A DNA stretch of 20,933 bases from a virus. Made by a program: the position numbers and the translations under genes. The notes beneath the pieces are model-generated. The model was given only the letters and a program-made list of their open reading frames with translations. It ran no database searches and had not been told where the DNA came from. Location: the IMG/VR virus record IMGVR_UViG_3300032050_005976, positions 1 through 20,933 of that record; one strand, written 5' to 3'. Of this stretch, positions 8,033 to 15,500 are shown one piece after another. Each line of letters opens with the position of its first letter. Position 1 is the stretch's first letter.

Positions 8033-8106
8033 CAAGTTCGCGCATGTTAGTGCAGTCGGGAGACGAGAACTTTGAGGGCGGGCTGATCACCGCCCTCTGT
8101 GTTTTC
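8033..8106 (+). ncRNA. Predicted structured small RNA, about 74 nt, unknown class
   Basis: The RNA is framed by a consensus promoter and a terminator hairpin. A closing stem AAGTTC (8034-8039) pairs with GAACTT (8067-8072). Inside it lie a hairpin at about 8040-8053 (GCGC/GTGC or GCAT/GTGC) and a hairpin GTC-GGGA-GAC at 8055-8064, which together make a three-way junction. The terminator stem follows within two bases. It does not fold as a tRNA, and I recognise no known riboswitch or ribozyme signature. It is antisense to the 3' region of the minus-strand transcript from the 70-aa gene, so it may pair with that message, or it may act in trans on host RNAs. Both functions are inference. The pairing was worked out by hand. 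Confidence 0.62.
8074..8106 (+). terminator. Intrinsic terminator of the plus-strand small RNA
   Basis: GAGGGCGG (8074-8081) and CCGCCCTC (8090-8097) form a perfect eight-pair GC-rich stem with an eight-base loop containing TGATCA. TGTGTTTTC follows on the plus strand. On the minus strand the stem is followed by AAAGTTC, so it should terminate only in the plus direction. Confidence 0.75.
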
Positions 8107-8139
8107 AGAAGGTATACAAAAACAATCGGGAGAATTTTA

Positions 8140-8352
8140 CTAGGAACGAGGCTTTTTCTTGCTCTTCTTGTAGTGGCCGTAAAGAACCACCATAGACACA
8201 GTGCAAGCGAGGAATAGAGAGAAGATACGGAAGGCCCATTCAGCCTGCTCTTGCCATGAAACTACGGCGGCGAAGCTGGTTAACAAAACCGACGCCAATC
8301 CATCTACATATCCCTGTCCTGTCATCTCTGTATGATTGATATCATGCTGCAT
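8140..8352 (-). CDS. Small protein with two membrane segments, holin-like (70 aa)
   Basis: Two hydrophobic segments lie at about residues 17-33 and 40-60. They are separated by a short polar turn (WQEQAEW) and followed by a strongly basic tail (KKSKKKPRS). This size and topology are typical of class II phage holins. The start at 8352 lies nine bases after a TATATTTG box, so it appears to have its own promoter. It is far from the endolysin and close to the predicted plus-strand RNA. Since another holin-like gene sits beside the endolysin, this one could be a second holin, an antiholin, or a membrane protein with a different job such as superinfection exclusion. No family is recognised. Confidence 0.72.
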   Translation of the reverse strand: MQHDINHTEMTGQGYVDGLASVLLTSFAAVVSWQEQAEWAFRIFSLFLACTVSMVVLYGHYKKSKKKPRS

Positions 8353-8360
8353 TGCGCTTA

Positions 8361-8368
8361 CAAATATA
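8361..8368 (-). promoter_or_regulatory. Bacteroidota-type -7 box upstream of the 70-aa membrane protein
   Basis: TATATTTG on the minus strand sits between the stop of the 1221-aa gene (8377) and the ATG at 8352. The leader would be very short. No clear TTTG is found about 19 bases upstream, so the -33 element is poor. Confidence 0.5.
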
Positions 8369-8376
8369 GTTAATGA

Positions 8377-11300
8377 CTATTGTTCGTCCAGTGGTTTTTT
8401 TACATAATCTTCCATGAATTTTTCTAGCTGTGCTTTGTCTGCACTAAAAGAAGCCTTTGCAAAATTGGTTGCCTTTGATTTTACATTCTTGAGATACTCA
8501 GCAAAGTCTTTATTATCCATTTTGGCGAGCTTATCGTAATTCTTTTCCAAAGACTTCTTGATATAGCCACCACGGATCTTCGTAAATTGATACGCTTGAT
8601 CATCAGTTACTTGAACTTCTTTCCCACTCTTGTCTACATAAGTTTCAGGAGCTGTAGCAGTACCGATGGTCTGCTTCTTATCGATGACAAGTTTCCAAAG
8701 TTTATCTTCTGGCTTACCTTTTTCGGTGCTGAACATTAAGTCGGTATCGTAAGTAACCTCATCACCTAAGGCATTAATCATGTTGTTGTACTTATCCCTT
8801 GCAACAGGAACATCACGTAGCATACGACCTAGGTATGTTTCCTTGATATCCTTCTGTGGGATCTCCATGATTTCAGAAATCTTCTGAGCGGTCTGAGTGT
8901 AGATGTTTGGAAGAAGAATAGCTCCAGCTGTTTTCTTGAGTGATTCTCCCACGTTATCAAGTAAGTTCTCATCCTTCTCATCAAACATGGCCGACAAGAA
9001 ATCCTCGCCGCTTGATAAGAATGTTTGGTCAAGGAATGACCTCATGAGAGCTGTCGTAGCAAAACCGGCCTTAGCGTATCCGTTCTCGGATATGTCCTCT
9101 CCTCTATACTTCTCAGCATCATTCAATGCCCCGATGTAAGAAAGGCCAACCATGAATGGAGTTGTCTTGTACGACATCCAAGCAGAGTACTCGCCGGTTA
9201 TTGGATTCTTAATACGCAATGAATACTGCTGCCAACCTGTTTCTGCAAGCTCCTTATTCTTTTTGTACTCACCAAATCCGTTGGTGGTAATCTCCAGAAT
9301 CGGCTCGTCATCATCGTCATTTAATTTGGTCAATAGATAAACCGTAGCCATCAAAGCTGTACCCATGGTGGCTTTGATCATAAGCTCGGTCCTGTGCTGA
9401 GCGTTCCAGTCCCTTTGAGGTTTGAGACCGGTAATAGTACCTCCCTCTCTAGCCCCTCTAACAAATCCAACTGGCGTGTAATTCAGCGTCTCGTTAGCCA
9501 CGTTAGAAATTACGTTAACGAATGGGATCACAAATTTAAGCGGTGGAAAATCTCTGGAAGCAGAGTTCATGTAAGTGGAAAGCATTCCAAGCAGTCCAGT
9601 TGGCTGGTAGTTGAATGTTCCCCTTGCAGCATAGTCTTTAGCCTCCTGCATGATTTCTTCCGGACGACCCTCTTCAAGAAGTTCGTGGATTCGGAAACGC
9701 TCATCTGTACGAGCAAAGTCCATCTGTTTTTTGAACTCTTCTTTGGTTATTTCACCATTGGCAAGCTGTTGATTAAGTTGAGTTTCTTTATCCTTACGTT
9801 CTTTTTCTGCCTGAGCAATTGCATTATTCAAAGTCTCATCATTACGATTCAATATCTCAAGAGTCTTGTCACGCAAATCCTTTCGAGACATCCCCTCGTT
9901 CTCAGCAGCAGCCTTCTTGTAAGCCATTTGGAATGATCGCATTTGACGAAGACCCTCAAAGGCCACAACGTCTACAGCGGTCATAAGACGACGAACGTAT
10001 TTCGCGTAGTTAAGTGGGTTGAATTTACCGCCCTTGAACTTAGTTCTTTCAAGAATGGTAGGCGTTTCAGACTTATCGCGAATAGGACTGTATCCTGTTT
10101 TCAAGGTATCCAATCCTTCGAAGAATCCCCTCTTCCAACCAACTGCCAGACCTTTTGCAAGCATTCTGCGGCTTGTGTTCTTTTGAGCAGAAGCAGTTAT
10201 GAATAGCGCTCCTGTATTGTACAAGTTTGCTATCGCGTTAATAGTCTGAGTCTTCCAACCAGAAAGGATGCTTGCCATCCATACAGCCTGAGTTGCGTCA
10301 AACCATGAGAAGCCCTTCATGTTCTCCTGGTAGGTCAAAAGATCCTGAACTGCCCTCAACTCCTCACGCTCTGTCTCGGCTTCCTGCACCTTGTTGGCCA
10401 AGTCTTGTATATTCTTAGCATCATCAGCGGACAATCCTTCGATACCCAGTGACTCAGCAAGGGCGTCATTAACCATAGCCTCGGTTACCGCACCAAGGTT
10501 AGATGCTTCAACCAACTTCTCAAAGGCTTCCTTCTTCTTGGAAGGTTCGCCCTTGCGTGGCATATATCTTTTTATGGCACTTTCCTTTCTTTCCTTTACG
10601 ATCTTTTCAAATTCTGCTTGCACCTTATCGGCAAGGGCATCAGCCTCCGCCCCAGTCAAACCAGCCTCGTTAACAAACTTATCTACCAGATCTTGCTTGG
10701 TAGCTTCAACTTCGGAATAGTGCTTTTTGATCAAGTCACTAATCTTCACGTTCATTTCCTTCAAGCCCTTCTTAACTCCGGCCTCGGTAGCCATGTAAGC
10801 CACCAGCTTGTCAAGTTTCTTCTGGGCCTTTACAGCATCTTTGTCAAGCTGCTCCTGGGCCAGAATCGCTTTGTAGTCATTTAGGATTTGATTGAACGCA
10901 TCATTACCGGTAGCCGCATCGATGGCGTCAGCCATTTCTTGCAACTTCTCTATCTTAGATCTTCTGTCTGGTTGCTTGGGAAGCTGCTGGGACATCATAG
11001 TCCCAAACTTCTTTACATTCTTGTCAATCTCTTTCTGTGCAGCCTCCGCGTTCAAACGATCGGTAGCCGCATCATAACTAGACTGTAAGTACTCAGAAAC
11101 TTTGTCACCAAAGTCTTCAGCCATGCGCTGTGCAAAGTCTGCAAAGTTTCTAGCTCCAGCCTCAATGTGGAACATCGCCACCTCAACCAGTTCGGGCGGA
11201 GGAGCCACAGCACTAAACATTTTTCCCTTTAGGCTTTGTCTAGCCTTTTCGTAACGCTCCTTGCTTACGATTTTGTTCTTGGCCCCATACGCAGCAGGGC

Positions 11301-12042
11301 GCTTAGGCATACGAACCGTGGTTGTAGTCTTCTCTACATCCTTTTCTACAATATTAGCAACCTGTTTAGCCGCATCTTTATTGATGTCGTTTAATTCCTT
11401 TTGAATCTTCTTGACATTTGACTTGTATTTAGCCAGCTGTTTCTCGCGAGACTTCTTAATCTGACGAGTAACCGCAAGCACCGCCCCTTCTGGGGTTAGG
11501 CGAGCAAACAACGATAATGCTTGAATGGCCTGACCAAAGTCAGTTGCCAATTCAGCAATACTCTCTACAAGCTCAACCGCACGTTGGGTTTCACCGCTTG
11601 CTGAGAATCGCTTAATCAATACCTGAGCAAGTGCCACTCTAAATGCCGTGGGCATATTTTTACTTCCTGTAAGGGCAATCTTCTCTGCCTCATCTATTCC
11701 AACCGAATCTATAATTCCGTTGGCAGCAGATACCGATAAATCATTAGGAAGAACTTCGTAATTCACACGATCCTCGGAGAAGGCAGCCTTCACGTTGTCC
11801 GGGATGTCGTCGTTGTCTTCTACAGACTTGACAAAACCACGTCTCTTGGTAGGCCCAGCCTTTGGTGGCGTCTTAGCCTCGAATGGACTATCTCCTTTAA
11901 GGCCGTCTACGCTTACAAATCCATCTTTAATGAACTGCTCCAGCCCTCCGTTATAGAGCATCTCCATGTACTCCTCATAGGACATTTCCTTGGGAGCTGC
12001 ATTTGGGGATGTTTTTATGGTTACCTTACAGGGTGCTGCCAT
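8377..12042 (-). CDS. Large polyvalent / internal virion protein (1221 aa)
   Basis: Conserved blocks known from giant phage proteins appear in order. Residues about 131-192 contain a helical block ending in RLTPEGAVLA. Residues 290-325 contain FHIEAGARNFADFAQRM, a signature shared with many phage polyvalent proteins. Long lysine- and glutamate-rich coiled-coil stretches follow. A block around 588-618 (WMASILSGWKTQTINAIAN) recalls the W-x-x-x-L-S-G...T...N motif of these proteins. Residues 804-856 hold ARGTFNYQPTGLLG and FVIPFVNVISN. A likely membrane segment lies near 886-903 (MGTALMATVYLLT), followed by four aspartates. Membrane-active parts inside a soluble giant protein suit an ejected inner-core protein that crosses the cell envelope. 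No enzymatic motif is visible. It is coupled to the ferritin gene by a TAATG overlap. Confidence 0.78.
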   Translation of the reverse strand: MAAPCKVTIKTSPNAAPKEMSYEEYMEMLYNGGLEQFIKDGFVSVDGLKGDSPFEAKTPPKAGPTKRRGFVKSVEDNDDIPDNVKAAFSEDRVNYEVLPNDLSVSAANGIIDSVGIDEAEKIALTGSKNMPTAFRVALAQVLIKRFSASGETQRAVELVESIAELATDFGQAIQALSLFARLTPEGAVLAVTRQIKKSREKQLAKYKSNVKKIQKELNDINKDAAKQVANIVEKDVEKTTTTVRMPKRPAAYGAKNKIVSKERYEKARQSLKGKMFSAVAPPPELVEVAMFHIEAGARNFADFAQRMAEDFGDKVSEYLQSSYDAATDRLNAEAAQKEIDKNVKKFGTMMSQQLPKQPDRRSKIEKLQEMADAIDAATGNDAFNQILNDYKAILAQEQLDKDAVKAQKKLDKLVAYMATEAGVKKGLKEMNVKISDLIKKHYSEVEATKQDLVDKFVNEAGLTGAEADALADKVQAEFEKIVKERKESAIKRYMPRKGEPSKKKEAFEKLVEASNLGAVTEAMVNDALAESLGIEGLSADDAKNIQDLANKVQEAETEREELRAVQDLLTYQENMKGFSWFDATQAVWMASILSGWKTQTINAIANLYNTGALFITASAQKNTSRRMLAKGLAVGWKRGFFEGLDTLKTGYSPIRDKSETPTILERTKFKGGKFNPLNYAKYVRRLMTAVDVVAFEGLRQMRSFQMAYKKAAAENEGMSRKDLRDKTLEILNRNDETLNNAIAQAEKERKDKETQLNQQLANGEITKEEFKKQMDFARTDERFRIHELLEEGRPEEIMQEAKDYAARGTFNYQPTGLLGMLSTYMNSASRDFPPLKFVIPFVNVISNVANETLNYTPVGFVRGAREGGTITGLKPQRDWNAQHRTELMIKATMGTALMATVYLLTKLNDDDDEPILEITTNGFGEYKKNKELAETGWQQYSLRIKNPITGEYSAWMSYKTTPFMVGLSYIGALNDAEKYRGEDISENGYAKAGFATTALMRSFLDQTFLSSGEDFLSAMFDEKDENLLDNVGESLKKTAGAILLPNIYTQTAQKISEIMEIPQKDIKETYLGRMLRDVPVARDKYNNMINALGDEVTYDTDLMFSTEKGKPEDKLWKLVIDKKQTIGTATAPETYVDKSGKEVQVTDDQAYQFTKIRGGYIKKSLEKNYDKLAKMDNKDFAEYLKNVKSKATNFAKASFSADKAQLEKFMEDYVKKPLDEQ

Positions 12043-12533
12043 TAGAACAGTTTTTCTTCGAGAAGTAACAACTTGAATTTATCCTTGCCATCTACGTCTT
12101 CAAGCAGGTTCAGCTTGTCGCTGTATTCCGCCACAGACTTGGTCTGGATAAGACGGAACTGCTGCAAGAAGTCAAACGTGCAAAGGTCCATGTTGAAAAG
12201 TTTCTTTGATGTTTCTTCGTATGCTTCGTATAGATCGTACTCGATCTTGTAAGCCTCTTCCAGAATTTCCAAAAGTCCAGAGAACTCTACCTGTGGCTTG
12301 GCTACGCTTGGGAGCGAAACTGTGATGTTCCAGTCTACCAAGTACTTCTCAATCTTGCCAGCGTGTTCGAGTTCGTCTTGAGACTCGGCAGCGAAGAATT
12401 CAGCAGCCTTGAAGTATCCAACACCCTGACACCAGTTGCTGGCGGCACGATAGAAATAAAATGCGTCCATCTCGTCAAGATGACGTGGCGCTAATAGGTC
12501 TACTACACCTTTGTCTAAGCTATGAGGTTTCAT
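12042..12533 (-). CDS. Ferritin (FtnA-type) encoded in a phage late operon
   Basis: The 163-aa protein aligns by eye with E. coli FtnA over its whole length, including helix E. The diiron ferroxidase ligands are all present: Glu21 (FtnA E17), Glu54 and His57 (E50, H53, in DELEH), Glu93 (E94, in EEAYKIE) and Gln130 (Q127). Other anchors are SNWC at the end of helix A and DFLQQF in helix D. The third iron site (FtnA C site) is lost: positions equal to E126, E129 and E130 are Ile129, Lys132 and Ser133. There is no signal peptide and no cargo tag I recognise. It starts six bases after the stop of the 2255-aa gene, and its stop overlaps the start of the 1221-aa gene, so it is made together with putative virion proteins. 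It could oxidise and store Fe(II), protect DNA from Fenton damage, or be packaged in the virion. It is not Dps-like or bacterioferritin-like in its motifs. Confidence 0.9.
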   Translation of the reverse strand: MKPHSLDKGVVDLLAPRHLDEMDAFYFYRAASNWCQGVGYFKAAEFFAAESQDELEHAGKIEKYLVDWNITVSLPSVAKPQVEFSGLLEILEEAYKIEYDLYEAYEETSKKLFNMDLCTFDFLQQFRLIQTKSVAEYSDKLNLLEDVDGKDKFKLLLLEEKLF

Positions 12534-12539
12534 GTTTTA

Positions 12540-15500
12540 TTACGGGCAACCGTCGGTTTTATCTGTTATCACACCTGCGGATTGCAGTTGTTTGTTAATA
12601 CTTGAAATATTGTCGTAAATATACTTCAACTTAGGGTCAGACTCCAAAATCTGCTTGTTATCCAGCTTAGATTGTCTGTCTCCCTTGTAGTAATTGTCGA
12701 TGATGTTTGCAATCGTAGCCTTGATTCCAGTAGGCTTTGCCACCGGAGCCTTTGGTGTTACGCCGAACTCATCCTTGATAATTTCATCGAACTGCTGCTT
12801 CTGCTTTGGAGTCAACTCACCGTACCAATCCTGGCTGGTTATGTTGTCTTCTACAGCTGTCTGAGCATCAACTCCGTCAGCAATATCCTGGTCAACAGCG
12901 TCCATTGAGTCTCCCATCAATTGCTGAACCTCGGCTGAGGTACGCTTGACCATTGATGGTTGGCCTCTTTTTGTATTTTCAGATGCAACTAGATCTAATA
13001 CTTGATCCCTAGCCTTAACTGCTTCATCATAAAAATAATTTCCAGGCTCTTTAGTGCCTGTCATTTTCTTGACCCTAGCATTGAATGTGTCGTTGATGAG
13101 TTTGATTTTCTCTTCAGAAGACATATTCATAATCTGAATAACATTGGCCTTGGTATATGGTCCGAATTTATTCAGATATTTAGAAGCATATGAAGCAATT
13201 TCTCTGTCATTCTTTGTTCCAAAATCCTCTCGCTTAGTTAAAGCGATCATTTTTTTCTCTCCCCACTTCCTATCAATCTCTTCTTGTGAAACAATCTTTG
13301 GCAATCTACCCTCAGACAAGTCCTTAGCAATCTCAGCAAGCTCTTGAGCCGTGAATTTGCGCGGGTTCTTACCGTCCGAGCCGGTTTTGATGTTCTCAAA
13401 CGTATCAAGATCGAAAAGCGATTCCTGACCAGCGAGTTCGCCAAACTTCAATGCCACATCGCGGTACTCCCTTGGGATTACGATGTTCAAGTCGTATGAA
13501 ACTTCCGGACGATCCGGGAACCTGTACAAACCAATCTTGAAGATATCGCTGGAAATATTCCCCTCGTTATCCTTCAAGAACTCAAACAATCCCTCTGCGC
13601 TAACGTCATCCTGAGCCACGTTAATTGAACCAGCGGGAACCACAAGACCTCCGTCCTCATATGTACTACCGTCGAGGTTCAGTGTTGCGCCATCCTCGCT
13701 TGTAGCGGTCTTGATGCGGTCAACGGTTTCTGATACATTATCAGAGAACTGTTTCACACTACGAGGAATGCCAATAGAAGCCTGACCTTTTTTACCGAAC
13801 AACAATCCGCGAACACGAGCAGCATCTGCCTGCATTGACTTAGGAAGAACCTTGGTCATCGTATCGTACTCCTCAGGAGTAATGTCGCGCTTGAATTCGT
13901 TATCCTCGTCCTTGTTCTCGGTAACCTGACCGTTCATGTATACGCTATCCGCAAGCTGGTATTCCTTGCTTGAGAACTTCTTCTTAGAAGACATGATATC
14001 ACGCACCTCGGAGGCAATAGACTCAAGCTCTTGCTTGGCCTGTTCGCTCTGCTGGCTTGGGAATGGAATACGCTCCATGCCCTTCTCGGCGTTGGATGTA
14101 AATGAATCCGGCTTCTCTTTAGTTGGCTTGAGTGGAACTAGGGCATCTGCACGAAACTCTGGGAGTTCACCAGCTGGCTTGCCTGTTCTGCTGTAGGACC
14201 ACTCTCCGACGATCATCTCATAGCCGTTCTTCTTGGCCATGTCTGCGATTTCACGCTTCACAGCCTCACCACGGAATGGAGTGCCTTGTGGAATTTTAGC
14301 CTCCGCCTTCTCGCCGTATCCAAGTGGATCGGAGTCGATCGGATAAACCTTGGCCTTAGGAACACGCACGGCATACTTCTCTCCACCTACCATTCTCTCT
14401 CCATCCTCTGGACGAGTGTAGTAGGAAGCAACTCCATACTGAAGACCTTTCTCTTCCCTTGCAGTTCTAAGTGAGGTGTACTTCGTGCTGTCGATGCCCT
14501 TTCTGATCGATGCTTCCGGGGCTGACGAGACGTGGAAGAATACGTAATCGTTCTTGTCTTCTGTCAGACCTGATTCGTAGTAGGTATCCTTTACAAGATT
14601 GCTTCCGCGCTTGATGCCCTTGGACGGCTGAACTGTTGGAGCAGTTTCTTCATCTATATCTACCTCATCTATAGTTTCACCTTGCTCAGAATCTTTGATC
14701 GTGTAATTAAATGAGTTGCCTGAGTTTTTCCACTTTTCGTATGTTTTGTTTGCAGCATCCTCATAACTTATACCCTGGATTGGCTTGGTAACCCCAAGTT
14801 TTTTGTATAGGTTTTTCTCGAAATACCACAATATAGCCTGGATATCAGCTATGGTAACATTTATTCCAGATCGCTTTAATTTCTTTTGCGTTTCAATAAA
14901 TGCGTCATACATGAATTGACGATCTTTAGCTCCAAAAGGAGCATCGTTCAATTCTACATATAATTTCTTGTAAAGAGTATTAGCAGCTTTTTCAGCTGGA
15001 GTACCTTTCTTGTATCCCTTATCTTCATAAGTATCGTGATCTTGAACGATCCTGGCTAACACCTCTTCTTCTGAAGCATCTTTTAATCCAGCAATTTCGC
15101 GATATCTATCTATACCTAACGCTTCTCCTTTTTTGTTGTAACCTCTGGTTATTTGAGGAATAAGAGTGCCTCGATATCTATTGAATGTTCGAGACCACCA
15201 TCTGTCAAGGGTTGGATACTGTTCCATGCCGCTTAGGTTGGCGTAGAACATCCCGAGTTTAGGGCCAAAAATAGAAGCTGCCAAAGGAACCTTGAAAGAA
15301 GCTGGCCACTTCGTGTCAAGTTTCTCAAGACCCTGGGCTTTTCTTTGTTGATTTAATTCAGATATCGACCCTATGGTCAACAATTCTTTTTTAATAGCTT
15401 GAATATCGCCATTGTATTTATCAAGCAGTGTCTGGATGTTGTTAAAGTTAACTAGGTAAGATTCCGCACGTTGAGCCTTTGCTGCTGTAGGCATCTTGCC

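Larger units (their letters stand above)
7860..8139. other. Regulatory intergenic region without a protein gene
   Basis: About 280 bases between the 70-aa and 215-aa genes carry no convincing protein-coding frame. They hold, from left to right, a minus-strand -7 box, a minus-strand terminator, a short AT-rich inverted repeat, a plus-strand promoter and a plus-strand structured RNA with its own terminator. The region marks the boundary between the structural operon and the fibre-lysis operon. Confidence 0.8.

Noticed and set aside
8074-8097. GC-rich hairpin as terminator for the 70-aa gene on the minus strand
   Set aside because: On the minus strand the stem is followed by AAAGTTC rather than a T-tract. 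The 7887-7917 hairpin fits much better.
8033-8106. tRNA or known riboswitch/ribozyme in the plus-strand RNA
   Set aside because: No acceptor stem, anticodon arm or T-loop pattern fits, and I see no core motif of hammerhead, twister, preQ1 or similar classes.
8014-8217. Plus-strand 67-codon frame across the small RNA
   Set aside because: Its first ATG lies before the expected transcript start, and the frame continues past the terminator hairpin. The in-frame ATG at 8044 would have no stop before the terminator.
9394-9936. Plus-strand 180-codon open frame
   Set aside because: It lies wholly within the 1221-aa gene, has low-complexity hydrophobic Leu/Phe/Ser translation typical of an antisense shadow, and has no promoter.
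12042-12533. Dps, rubrerythrin or bacterioferritin instead of ferritin
   Set aside because: Ligand order, helix D FLQ motif and helix E agree with FtnA. There is no inter-subunit Dps site, no rubredoxin domain and no haem Met pattern.
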